Shown here: piece after piece, positions 52,609 to 60,803 of the stretch
How positions within the stretch are numbered: the stretch's first letter is position 1
Layout of the letters: every line of letters begins with the position of its first letter
From: Nostoc sp. UHCC 0302
Lineage (GTDB): Bacteria; Cyanobacteriota; Cyanobacteriia; Cyanobacteriales; Nostocaceae
Direction: 5' to 3'
DNA: 64,000 nt
Assembly: GCF_038096175.1 (NCBI RefSeq)
Contig: NZ_CP151101.1
Span: forward strand, 62,001-126,000
Notes under the pieces: model-generated
Databases searched by the model: none
What the model was told of the DNA's origin: nothing
Seen by the model: only the letters and a program-made list of their open reading frames with translations
Translations under genes and position numbers: made by a program

Positions 52609-52780
52609 GTAAGCAAAAACTCTTTTAAGTTGAGAGGTAACGAGATATATTAGTACATAAGTATTATCTGCTGCCTCTCACGAAAGATTATTCAACCCCT
52701 ACGAGGTAGAGCATATTTTATGCAAACATCATTTTTAATGCAACTAACACGGTTAAACCACATTACCAAGAGGAGAACAA

Positions 52781-53137
52781 ATGAGCGATAACAAAAAAGT
52801 TTCTAGTTCTTTAACCCTACTAGAGCCGTCGCAACATATAGACTTGGAAAAGCTAGCATTTTTCCGGAGTCACCGTCAGATTAGGCGTTTGACAAGCCAA
52901 CAGGTTTTAACAGAGCGCATATTTGAAATCATAACGATCACTTCGATTGTTTGTAGTAGTTTATTTGGAATAAGTACGCTCTCTTGCTGGGCGCTAGAAA
53001 TCATGAGTGCTGAGGTTGTCCCAACGATAGAGAACCAACCAGATTGGCACAAAAACAAGCATATCTGTTTTGGTTGGATGTTAATTGCTTTGGGAAGCTT
53101 TTGTGGAAGTGCTACATTTAACCAAAAGGCTTCGTAG
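52781..53137 (+). CDS. Small two-helix membrane protein, paralogue of 51767-52096
   Basis: A 118-residue protein. A polar N-terminus with a basic stretch (FFRSHRQIRRLTSQQVLTER) is followed by two membrane helices (ITITSIVCSSLFGISTLSC; CFGWMLIALGSFCGSATF) around a loop with CWALEIM and a conserved KHIC. AGAGGAGAA precedes the ATG. It parallels the 51767-52096 product over its whole length. Confidence 0.7.
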   Translation: MSDNKKVSSSLTLLEPSQHIDLEKLAFFRSHRQIRRLTSQQVLTERIFEIITITSIVCSSLFGISTLSCWALEIMSAEVVPTIENQPDWHKNKHICFGWMLIALGSFCGSATFNQKAS

Positions 53138-53237
53138 TCAATAGCAATAAATGAAGCTTTTAGGTAAAAACAAGTAGTCACCGCTTGATAATGGCTAGCT
53201 AATTAATAACAATTATCTGTAGAATGATTAAATTTTT

Positions 53238-54140
53238 ATGACTAGATTTATTCATGACCAATTTGCGAAAGACTATTTAGAAGAATTACTACAACCATAC
53301 GGGGAAGTAAAAGCTCCCAGCCGTGTAGCGGGAGAAGTCAGAGAAATTGATGTTTCATTTTCTCCTCAGATAGAACAAATCACTAACTTAGAAGTTTTAG
53401 GATTATTAGGAAGATTTGCAGCCACACCTGCTATTTTTGAACCATACCGCAATGCTGCATCAAATGACGAAATCTGTGACTGTTTGCTAAAACTGTTAGA
53501 AGTCAAAGGGGCATTGCAACGAGAAGCTAATCGAAATACAAGTAATGTTCAAGAATCGGAAATTCCAAAACTGTGGATTCTGACCCCAACTGCATCTGCG
53601 AATTTATTATCTAGCTTTAGGGCAATGCCTACGAATGATTGGTTACCAGGAGTACACTTCTTGGCAGACGCACTCAGGACAGCTATCGTTGCTATTCACC
53701 AGCTACCAGTTATTGAAGAAACCCTGTGGCTAAGAATCCTGGGACGGGGAAAAGTGCAGTCACAGGCAATTGATGAGTTACAAGCTTTATCGGCAAATCA
53801 TCCCTTCCAGAAAGCAACACTGGAATTAGTCTACAATTTGCGCCAGAATTTAAGGGTGAATCAAAATTTAGAACCAGATGATCAGGAGTTAATTATGCGA
53901 CTGGAACCACTTTATCAGCAAGACCGTGAGCAAGCTAAACAAGAAGGGATTCAAGAAGGTATTCAACAAGGAGAACGTCTGGTAGTTGAAAATTTATTAC
54001 AAACTCGTTTTGGCTCATTAGATAACGAGCTTCAAGGAATTATTGAAACGATATTAGCTTTACCAGCAACAGAATTTACCCCATTGCTCATACAGTTGTC
54101 ACGTGAAGAACTAATTACAAGATTTGGGAAAAATTCTTGA
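53238..54140 (+). CDS. Rpn/PDDEXK-like protein with DUF4351 tail
   Basis: A 300-residue protein of a type common in cyanobacterial mobile DNA. The start (MTRFIHDQFAKDYLEELLQP, GEVREIDVSF) is typical of Rpn-like, recombination-promoting nuclease relatives, with the acidic EIDVSF strand. The C-terminus has the repetitive linker QEGIQEGIQQGER and a DUF4351 domain (LLQTRFGSLDNELQGIIETI ... LIQLSREELITRF). Nuclease activity is inferred only. It ends 2 bp before the convergent 54143 gene. Confidence 0.82.
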   Translation: MTRFIHDQFAKDYLEELLQPYGEVKAPSRVAGEVREIDVSFSPQIEQITNLEVLGLLGRFAATPAIFEPYRNAASNDEICDCLLKLLEVKGALQREANRNTSNVQESEIPKLWILTPTASANLLSSFRAMPTNDWLPGVHFLADALRTAIVAIHQLPVIEETLWLRILGRGKVQSQAIDELQALSANHPFQKATLELVYNLRQNLRVNQNLEPDDQELIMRLEPLYQQDREQAKQEGIQEGIQQGERLVVENLLQTRFGSLDNELQGIIETILALPATEFTPLLIQLSREELITRFGKNS

Positions 54141-54142
54141 GC

Positions 54143-54358
54143 TTATTCTACTGTTCCCTGTTCAGGGGTAATTAATCCCATTTGGTAACGGGCAAGAGTG
54201 GCGTTTATATGAACAGCAAAGCCTTTCTCCCAAAACAGGCGATGCATTTCTGATTCATTCCAGCCTTCCATTGCCTGAACTCGCTTTGCAGCTTCATATA
54301 GTGGTGCAGGGATAGAAACTACGGTCTGAATCATTTTTGGTGCAGTTTTCTTTGGCAT
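54143..54358 (-). CDS. Small ribbon-helix-helix-like protein, possible antitoxin-type regulator
   Basis: A 71-residue protein with a beta strand then two helices (MIQTVVSIPAPLYEAAKRVQ, AMEGWNESEMHRLFWEKGFA), the plan of ribbon-helix-helix DNA-binding proteins. No adjacent toxin gene on the same strand is evident. A 10-bp inverted repeat lies 29-105 bp upstream of its start and could be its operator. Confidence 0.55.
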   Translation of the reverse strand: MPKKTAPKMIQTVVSIPAPLYEAAKRVQAMEGWNESEMHRLFWEKGFAVHINATLARYQMGLITPEQGTVE

Positions 54359-54386
54359 TTTTTTTATGAGGCTGGTTTATATAACT

Positions 54387-54463
54387 TTACCCCTATAGTT
54401 CACTGTTTTTATCAAAAAAGTTGGGAATCACTATATCTTGTATAGGTATTCAGATAGGGGTAA
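54387..54463. promoter_or_regulatory. Inverted repeat upstream of the ribbon-helix-helix gene
   Basis: TTACCCCTAT (54387-54396) and its exact inverse ATAGGGGTAA (54454-54463), 57 bp apart. They are placed where a small DNA-binding protein encoded at 54143-54358 could regulate itself by looping. Confidence 0.5.
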
Positions 54464-54641
54464 CTATGCTATTTTAAAGGAGAATTTTCTTTCTTTTTTC
54501 GGTGAATAGCTTTCAAAACCCTCCATTTATGGCCAAAGCAAACTTTTCTCAACATCACCATAAATAACCAAAATTTTGACCCCCGGTGTTAAGGCCACCG
54601 GAGGAGTACTCAACCGTAGAGATAACCTACAGAGGAGCTGT

Positions 54642-54851
54642 ATGAGTTTACTTGAATTTCTATGTAAATGGGATAGTACAGAAGAACTAAGGCTTCAAGG
54701 AATGCTATGTACCTTCTTTGAGCGCGACCCCAGAACTATCCGTAATTGGATGAACAGAACCCCTAAATACGTCAAATGGGTACTGGCAAAACTTGATCAA
54801 GAGTGGTCGGAAGTTGGAGAGATCAACTACTCAGTTTTTTTTAAGTACTAA
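54642..54851 (+). CDS. Small HTH-like orphan protein, 69 aa
   Basis: Start ATG 54642 with AGAGGAGC just upstream; the frame is open back to 54576 without a site. The product (LLEFLCKWDSTEELRLQGML, RDPRTIRNWMNRTPKYVKWV) reads like a compact HTH. No family is assigned. It is followed by a terminator. Confidence 0.6.
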   Translation: MSLLEFLCKWDSTEELRLQGMLCTFFERDPRTIRNWMNRTPKYVKWVLAKLDQEWSEVGEINYSVFFKY

Positions 54852-54860
54852 CGGAAATTT

Positions 54861-54911
54861 TTGTCACGAAATTGTCACGAAATTGTATTGCCTGCCTTGT
54901 GCAGGTTTTTT
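54861..54911 (+). terminator. Terminator preceded by an 11-bp tandem duplication
   Basis: TTGTCACGAAA occurs twice in tandem at 54861-54882. Then a short GC stem CCTGC/GCAGG (54891-54905) is followed by six T's. Confidence 0.65.
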
Positions 54912-55062
54912 ATTGTGGTATTAACGATATCAATGAAAAGCCAATTAACAGACTATAAATTATTCAACTTGAATTAATGAAATAGTCATCATGATATCGC
55001 TACAAGCTAACAAACAAGTGGCAGTATTAAAAACTAACTAATTACTACTTAGTAATGGACAA

Positions 55063-55485
55063 ATGATGAAGGAGTGGAGAAATAGACTATTTGACTCGCC
55101 CAACCCAGAAACAGGTTTACATTTAATTGACTTACCGTTATCTGTGGCAGAGGGAACAAGGATTTTGGGAATATGTTACCGCACTTGGAAGCGGTGGCAT
55201 GAACTAGCAATGTCTGTACCTGAATACAAACAGCAACATCTAGAGATGGTTGAAAAAATATCTGACGTTAATTCAGCACCACCTATAATCCGCTATCAAA
55301 TTTGGGTGACGGGAAAGATTGGTGAGATTTTCACTCTTCTTCCTCATGGCATTGCAAAAAAAGTGATAGTTCAAGACCGCCTACAAGAGGCTCTCAAAGA
55401 GTTCAGTGTTGAACAATATCAAAGAGAGCAGTCACAATTTATTCAGTCACAAGAAATACATAGAGTCTCAGTACAACAAAAATGA
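55063..55485 (+). CDS. Orphan protein, 140 aa
   Basis: A helical protein with an HTH-like centre (LPLSVAEGTRILGICYRTWK) and charged C-terminus (LQEALKEFSVEQYQREQSQF). The WKRWHELAMSVPEY segment recalls the SERTWRDWERLAG segment of the 57808-58617 product, so the two may belong to a loosely related DNA-binding group. No name is recognised. No strong ribosome-binding site was seen. Confidence 0.6.
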   Translation: MMKEWRNRLFDSPNPETGLHLIDLPLSVAEGTRILGICYRTWKRWHELAMSVPEYKQQHLEMVEKISDVNSAPPIIRYQIWVTGKIGEIFTLLPHGIAKKVIVQDRLQEALKEFSVEQYQREQSQFIQSQEIHRVSVQQK

Positions 55486-55856
55486 AATTTGGAAATTTTG
55501 CTCAAAAAAAGTGAACTGCCGATTTTTTACCAATTACAAGCTGCTACATATACTGTACAAGGATTAAATAGTATTTCGCCCCCAAGAACAAACTACATTT
55601 GTTTCGCCGACTTTCCTCAAAAATTGCTGAAATAGCTGGTTAGTAACCTCATTGATAATCATAAGTTGGAGTAATACTAAAATGCTACAAGCCTCAAACC
55701 CATGTACAGCATGAGTTCGGCAAAACGTTAGCAAGCGAAGTGAACCCAAACAAGCTTCTAACCCCTAAAAATTCCTACACACTTTTTTTGACGAGGAATA
55801 AATGTAGTACAGATTAAATAACCATGAGTATCCATATATACGGGAGATAGCCCAAT
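55486..55856. other. Gene-free stretch
   Basis: About 370 bp with no convincing gene. The left boundary of the HEARO-IscB element may lie in or near this region, but no end could be recognised. Confidence 0.35.
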
Positions 55857-56102
55857 GTGTACAAGAAAAAGACTTATTCAAAAACATCATTTGATGGGAC
55901 AACTGAAACAATAGAAATAGAAGAAAAAAATTCGTCAGGTTTGTTAGAATTCTGTGCAGCAATCATCACGATTACCCTTTCAATATTGACGGCCACATTA
56001 GTTTTACAGCAGTTGAATCATGACAGTAGTACTAGAGGAGTCAATGACCCGCAGCTAAATCTTATAGATTCTAGTGAGTGCTTGGAAACAAGTCTACATT
56101 GA
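55857..56102 (+). CDS. Small single-helix membrane protein, uncertain
   Basis: An 81-codon frame starting GTG with GGGAG upstream. One membrane helix (LLEFCAAIITITLSILTATL) follows a polar, Thr/Glu-rich N-terminus; the C-terminus is acidic. An ATG two bases upstream is in another frame. No family is recognised. Confidence 0.4.
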   Translation: MYKKKTYSKTSFDGTTETIEIEEKNSSGLLEFCAAIITITLSILTATLVLQQLNHDSSTRGVNDPQLNLIDSSECLETSLH

Positions 56103-56109
56103 CCAGCCT

Positions 56110-56285
56110 ACTCTCAAAAGTAAACGATATTGTGGTCACGACACCCCAGAATACGCGCCAGTTCTGGGCACTGTCACTCAAAATTAAACAGCAAGGACGG
56201 GATAACCAAGCAGTGTTTTGAGTCGAACAAGCCGTGATATCTAGGCGAGGCAAACTTAACTACCGTAAGGTAAGAGATAACAGTA
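56110..56285 (+). ncRNA. HEARO / IscB omegaRNA
   Basis: The region directly before iscB is rich in compensating stems. CCCAGAA/TTCTGGG (56145-56151 with 56162-56168) lies inside CGACA/TGTC pairing. ACTCAAAA/TTTTGAGT (56176-56183 with 56216-56223) and a terminal TACC-GTAA-GGTA hairpin (about 56261-56272) sit just before the start codon. IscB proteins are known to use such an RNA, encoded immediately 5' of the gene, whose 5' end carries the guide. The exact 5' boundary and guide cannot be set from sequence alone. Confidence 0.75.
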
Positions 56286-57569
56286 ATGTATGTTTTTGTA
56301 TTAGATAAAAACAAGCAACCACTCGACCCCTGCCATGCAGCAAGAGCGAGAGAATTATTAAAACAAGGGAGAGCAACAGTTTATAAACAGTATCCGTTCA
56401 CAATAATAATTAAAGACCGAGAAGTAGGTCAATCAGTGATACATCCACATCAGGTAAAGATAGCTCCAGGCAGCAAAGTTACAGGTCTAACTGTACTCCA
56501 AGAAAATACGAATAGATGTGTATTTGCTGCTGAAATCAGCCATCGTGGGTTTCAAATTAAGCAAGCACTGTTATCAAGAAGGCAATTAAGACGTTCTCGA
56601 CGCTTACGCAAAACACGTTATCGTAAACCACGTTTTCTTAACAGAAAACGTAAGAAAGGTTGGCTACCACCATCACTGCAATCTCGGATTGAGAATGTTT
56701 TAACTTGGGTAAACCGATTGCGTCATGTTTGCCCCATAACTGCAATTTCTCAAGAGCTAGTCAAATTTGACTTACAGAAACTCGAACAACCAGAGATACA
56801 AGGTGTAGATTATCAACGTGGTGAGTTATTTGGTTTTGAAGTTAAAGAGTATCTTTTGACCAAATGGGGGCATCAATGTGCTTATTGTAGTGTTAAAGAT
56901 GTGCCATTACAAATTGAGCATATTGTCGCTAAATCTCGTGGTGGGACTAATCGTGTTAGTAATCTCACGTTAGCTTGTCAAAAATGTAATCAATCCAAAG
57001 GTAATCAACCAATCATCGAGTTTCTTAAAAAGAAACCTGAATTATTAAACCGGATTTTATCTCAAGCTAAAAAACCTTTAGTTGACGCTACTGCTGTGAA
57101 TGTAACTCGTTGGGAATTATACCGAAGACTTCAACAAACTGGTTTACCAGTCGAAGTTGGTAGTGGTGGGCAGACTAAGTGGAACCGAACCAATCATAGA
57201 ATTGAAAAATCTCACTGGGCTGATTCGCTGTGTGTGGGAGCTAGTACACCCAAAAAGTTGTTAATAAAGGGCATTAAACCTCTAGCGATTACAGCCAAAG
57301 GTCACGGTACTCGTCAGCGTTGCCGTACAAACAAGTTTGGATTTCCAAAAGCTCATGCACCTTCATCTAAATACTTTCAGGGTTTTACCACTGGCGATAT
57401 TGTTAAAGCCAATATTCCAACTGGTAAATTCGCAGGGACTTATATAGGCAGAATTGCTATTAGATTCCGCCCTAGTTTTGTTCTATACTTTTTAGATAAA
57501 AAATTTGATGTTCATCCTAAATATTTGAATACTAGACAAAAGGCTGACGGTTATGAATATAAACAATAG
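56286..57569 (+). CDS. iscB: IscB RNA-guided endonuclease with altered RuvC-I site
   Basis: A 427-residue IscB protein (RRXRR/HNH family, ancestor of Cas9). The N-terminal PLMP-type domain reads PLDP here. An arginine-rich bridge helix follows (LLSRRQLRRSRRLRKTRYRK, about 96-115). The HNH insert is complete (CAYC at 198-201, IEHI with His212, CQKCN at 231-235). RuvC-II Glu157 (SQELVKFD) and RuvC-III His310/Asp313 (SHWADS) are present, but the RuvC-I motif, normally DPGSK, reads APGSK (Ala60). As seen, only the HNH strand cut should work. The gene follows its presumed omegaRNA without a gap; no TnpA transposase gene is nearby. Confidence 0.93.
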   Translation: MYVFVLDKNKQPLDPCHAARARELLKQGRATVYKQYPFTIIIKDREVGQSVIHPHQVKIAPGSKVTGLTVLQENTNRCVFAAEISHRGFQIKQALLSRRQLRRSRRLRKTRYRKPRFLNRKRKKGWLPPSLQSRIENVLTWVNRLRHVCPITAISQELVKFDLQKLEQPEIQGVDYQRGELFGFEVKEYLLTKWGHQCAYCSVKDVPLQIEHIVAKSRGGTNRVSNLTLACQKCNQSKGNQPIIEFLKKKPELLNRILSQAKKPLVDATAVNVTRWELYRRLQQTGLPVEVGSGGQTKWNRTNHRIEKSHWADSLCVGASTPKKLLIKGIKPLAITAKGHGTRQRCRTNKFGFPKAHAPSSKYFQGFTTGDIVKANIPTGKFAGTYIGRIAIRFRPSFVLYFLDKKFDVHPKYLNTRQKADGYEYKQ

Positions 57570-57807
57570 TGATGTTCGATAAAACAGTTTTAATATTCTC
57601 GGAGATATTTACCTATAAAATTAACAGATATAGCAAAAATCTTCTTTTCATATTTAATATAAATAGCGCAATGTGTTAAAGTTATAGTAAATAAAAGTGT
57701 AAGACTATAGACAGATAGCGTTCATCAAACTTGCCAATTTTTATGCGGCAATAATAAAGATTTTCCTCTTACGAGTGACAGTAGTTTAATATTATAAATT
57801 AGAAATT

Positions 57808-58617
57808 ATGCCATTAGTTTTAGAAGATTGGATAGGCCAATCCAGCAATCTCAAGAACCAATGTGAAAAGATTCGGGGAGCAACCATAAGTGAGCGCACT
57901 TGGCGCGATTGGGAGCGACTTGCGGGTGCAGTTTATCCACAGGGTAAAAAGGTGTCCGAGCGCTCCTACACACCGGAACAAACAGAATTACTGTTGTGCT
58001 TGGCGTGGTATCGCAAGTGCTATCCCCGCGTGAAAGTCACATATCGGAGCTTGAGAAACTACTGGCAAAGTAATGAGTACAAACTTGATGAAGTATTTGA
58101 TGCTTTCTGTGAAGCAGTAAATTCTCCACAAGAGAAACAAACTCCTACACCTGCTCCAAAACTCATAGCGTTGTCGAATGTGAAAAAGTCATGTGATCAG
58201 ATCATGAACCGCTGCATCTCTAGAAATTGCTGGGCTAGTTGGAAGCGGTTTTTGGGGATACCGAAGTATGAACGTTATGTGGAAGAAGGATTGGCATCAA
58301 TACTTGTATATATGGCCTGCTGGAGACATGACAATCCTACAAAAAAGTTTCCCTCAGTCAACCGTTTGATCACAATGATGAAACATTGGTCACGTCGAGC
58401 GATGACACTTGAAACCAATTCGAGTGGCAAGATGTATTATCGATGGCAGATGCGGGGGTGTCTTGGCAAAGATTTAGCTAAATACTTAGCAGCCTACGGG
58501 TACAAAATTTCAACACGCACACTATATAAGTGGGGTCATTTCAGCCAACGAAGGCATTATTCACCTTCAGAACTATCGGAGTGGAAGAATATAGCAGCTA
58601 AAAAAAGGTGTGCATGA
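57808..58617 (+). CDS. Orphan HTH-like protein, 269 aa
   Basis: Two similar halves, each opening with a segment like CEKIRGATISERTWRDWERL (about 19-38) and CDQIMNRCISRNCWASWKRF (about 129-148), followed by helices. This suggests an internal duplication of a MerR/HTH-like unit. The C-terminus holds a third such segment (LAAYGYKISTRTLYKWGHFS). It is probably a DNA-binding protein with repeated HTHs; the family is not named. It precedes the 58767-63076 operon on the same strand. Confidence 0.68.
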   Translation: MPLVLEDWIGQSSNLKNQCEKIRGATISERTWRDWERLAGAVYPQGKKVSERSYTPEQTELLLCLAWYRKCYPRVKVTYRSLRNYWQSNEYKLDEVFDAFCEAVNSPQEKQTPTPAPKLIALSNVKKSCDQIMNRCISRNCWASWKRFLGIPKYERYVEEGLASILVYMACWRHDNPTKKFPSVNRLITMMKHWSRRAMTLETNSSGKMYYRWQMRGCLGKDLAKYLAAYGYKISTRTLYKWGHFSQRRHYSPSELSEWKNIAAKKRCA

Positions 58618-58766
58618 TTCGATTACTAGACGGACTTAATACAAGAATACATTTGTCAGAGTTGAGTCCTTCAGAATTGAGTCTTTCAGAATGATTAAAT
58701 ATCTTTACTGCTAAAGCCAGATTTTTGACGAATGTGTTCTGAATTCTAATCACTAAGGAGTAAAAC

Positions 58767-59291
58767 ATGGCACGTAAAGGCTCTGAATTGACAGTATCAA
58801 CAGAAGAGACATCAATAGATAAACAACCCAAAAGCATTACTAAAGCTAAAAAGATAGAGATTAATGCTTATCAAGAGCAAACCTCAGCACAGGCGATTGA
58901 AGAATTAGAGGTTGCCTTTGACTTTGACTTACGAATGGCAATTATTCAGAGATTAGTGCAAGACAAATACATAATCCTCCAACAAAAAGACAAAGAACGC
59001 TCAATTACAGAAGCACTAGAATTAGCCAGATTAGAAGCTATAGAGCTTGCGCGTGAGGAGGGGAAACAACAAGCTAGAGCTAAAATGGCTCAAAAGAAGG
59101 CACAACAAAAAGCTGCGGCACAACAACATTTTATTGATGTAGAGTTAGAGCAACTAATTGATAGTTGTGATTACTTGCCGTTTGAAACAATGAAACAGAC
59201 CGTTAATACTTTTGCAAATCGTATCGGCGTAACTCTGGAGTGGAAAGATTTGTCAGATGGACAATTTGAATGCATCGCAAACATCGCCTGA
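58767..59291 (+). CDS. Orphan coiled-coil protein, 174 aa
   Basis: The first gene of the operon, with AAGGAG before the ATG. A polar N-terminus (60 residues) is followed by a helical DFDLRMAIIQRLVQDKYIIL segment, a charged coiled coil (ALELARLEAIELAREEGKQQ ... KKAQQKAAAQQ, about 90-125) and a short C-terminal domain (ANRIGVTLEWKDLSDGQ). No family is recognised. It overlaps the next gene by 35 bp. Confidence 0.7.
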   Translation: MARKGSELTVSTEETSIDKQPKSITKAKKIEINAYQEQTSAQAIEELEVAFDFDLRMAIIQRLVQDKYIILQQKDKERSITEALELARLEAIELAREEGKQQARAKMAQKKAQQKAAAQQHFIDVELEQLIDSCDYLPFETMKQTVNTFANRIGVTLEWKDLSDGQFECIANIA

Positions 59292-59775
59292 AATCCAAGA
59301 GTTTATTGACACGGTAAACTCTGGACGAGGATTTGCTGAAATTACCCAAATCATCAGCCAGGAAGTACAACGACAGATTGAAACGCAGTTGATGGACTTC
59401 CAGTCTGCGATCGCACAATCTAACTTAGCCATGATTGATGTGATGCACGGTGAGCTAACGCGCCTCAAAGAAGAATCTGCAACGGTTAAAGGGGTAATGG
59501 AGCGATTGAAGACAGCTGTCGCTCCTGACATCCCTTCTTCAGAGTCGGAAGTTGTTAGCTTCCGTCAAGCGATTGAAAATCTGGAGAAGTACGGCAGCAT
59601 AATTCCCACAGAGAAGGATATTGTTGCTGCCCAACTGAAATGGCGAAACCAACAAGCTTGGTCGTTGGTATGGCAATCTATTGCCAAATTACTAATCAGA
59701 AAAATGGAGAAAACGTTTTGCAAACCGCCCACTTCCACAGAGCATACTGGTGTTACGAAAACAACCTTGGAATAG
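59257..59775 (+). CDS. Orphan helical protein, 172 aa
   Basis: The second operon gene; its ATG lies inside the 3' end of the first. It is amphipathic and helical (IQEFIDTVNSGRGFAEITQI ... EVQRQIETQLMDFQSAIAQS ... ELTRLKEESATVKGVMERLK). The end (from about residue 145) is basic and overlaps the following gene by 106-136 bp in another frame, an unusually long overlap for coding genes. It may interact with the preceding coiled-coil protein. Confidence 0.65.
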   Translation: MDNLNASQTSPEIQEFIDTVNSGRGFAEITQIISQEVQRQIETQLMDFQSAIAQSNLAMIDVMHGELTRLKEESATVKGVMERLKTAVAPDIPSSESEVVSFRQAIENLEKYGSIIPTEKDIVAAQLKWRNQQAWSLVWQSIAKLLIRKMEKTFCKPPTSTEHTGVTKTTLE

Positions 59776-60119
59776 CCAAGATTCATTACGAACAATTAGG
59801 GATTTTTGCCCTGTTGTTTGAAGAAGGTATTCCCAAGATTAATGTTAATTTCCTGGATAAGAAAGAATTCTCCTATTACTGGCAAAAGTACAAAAAAGCG
59901 GGAGTAACTTTATGTTTGGGTGTGATGATTGACCGGGACGTTGAGTTAACCAGGGTAATTGAGAAGGAGAACATATTTAAGTTCCCTGAAATTAATCTGG
60001 AAGTCAAACTAGAAAACAATATCCGTTACTTCCGACCGATAGGAGGAGATTGGCTTGAATTTGAAGACGATGTATTTGTTGAATATAAGCCTTGTAATTC
60101 ATTAATTGACGTTAGGTAG
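59670..60119 (+). CDS. Orphan protein, 149 aa
   Basis: An alpha/beta protein (NVLQTAHFHRAYWCYENNLG; ALLFEEGIPKINVNFLDKKE; INLEVKLENNIRYFRPIGGD) with no recognised family. ATG 59670 is preferred; ATG 59640 would lengthen the overlap with the previous gene. The homologous-looking part begins after residue 10 in either case. It ends 2 bp before the next gene. Confidence 0.62.
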   Translation: MAIYCQITNQKNGENVLQTAHFHRAYWCYENNLGIAKIHYEQLGIFALLFEEGIPKINVNFLDKKEFSYYWQKYKKAGVTLCLGVMIDRDVELTRVIEKENIFKFPEINLEVKLENNIRYFRPIGGDWLEFEDDVFVEYKPCNSLIDVR

Positions 60120-60121
60120 TT

Positions 60122-60802
60122 ATGGTAAAAGCAATCCCCCAAAAATCTGAACCAGCAAAAAATAACGGTTTAAATCTCTCTGATTTAAATGGTGATGTGA
60201 GCAAAGCGCTAATCCCACCCGATTCTCACTTTGGTTTAGAGTCAGCAGTTTGGAAGAATGCCCAACGTATTGCTGATATGTTGCCCGTAGATATTAAAGT
60301 CTTTGGTGACCTCAGCGAAGAAGATGTGGCAACTGCTCTTGAAAAAGCTAAAGGTGCAGAGTTCCAAGCTAAAAACTGGGCAGAATATTCAACTGCTGTT
60401 AGTCGCTACCTCAAATCCTTTTACAAAGTTCGGGAGAAGCAAGCTGAAGTCTCTGAAAATATAGCCGAAGCGCGGGTGCAGAGCGCAGAACTAGAGAAAA
60501 ACCTCTCGACTACTTTAGCTAATTTAGAATCCAAATTCCGCCAAACAATTGGTTCAAATCGTTCTGCTCTAGCCTCCGTTCAAGATGACCTGGCAATCAG
60601 CTTGGGGCGAATTGCTTCACAGTACTCAGAGACAAAAGCGAAGAAGCAAGAAAAAGTACAAACCGAAACCGCCAAGAAAGAACCTACGCCCTACGAAGAA
60701 CAGACAACTTCTTTGGTTGATAGATTCCGTCAGCTTCGTGAAGCTCGTTATTCCGGCTCATCACTAGGAATTACGCAACGTATTAAATCAGCAAGTAATT
60801 AG
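60122..60802 (+). CDS. Orphan coiled-coil protein, 226 aa
   Basis: A polar N-terminus, a compact region (LESAVWKNAQRIADMLPVDI, EEDVATALEKAKGAEFQAKN), then a long coiled coil (about 100-165, QAEVSENIAEARVQSAELEK) and a basic tail (RFRQLREARYSGSS). It belongs to the operon that ends with the FtsK/HerA-like ATPase and could be a scaffold or adaptor for it. The gene stops 1 bp before the inserted inverted-repeat cassette. Confidence 0.7.
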   Translation: MVKAIPQKSEPAKNNGLNLSDLNGDVSKALIPPDSHFGLESAVWKNAQRIADMLPVDIKVFGDLSEEDVATALEKAKGAEFQAKNWAEYSTAVSRYLKSFYKVREKQAEVSENIAEARVQSAELEKNLSTTLANLESKFRQTIGSNRSALASVQDDLAISLGRIASQYSETKAKKQEKVQTETAKKEPTPYEEQTTSLVDRFRQLREARYSGSSLGITQRIKSASN

Positions 60803-60803
60803 C

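Noticed and set aside
56286-57569. IscB as a degraded pseudogene
   Set aside because: The frame is complete over 427 codons with all other catalytic residues and the RNA intact, so a single altered site is more likely functional divergence than decay.
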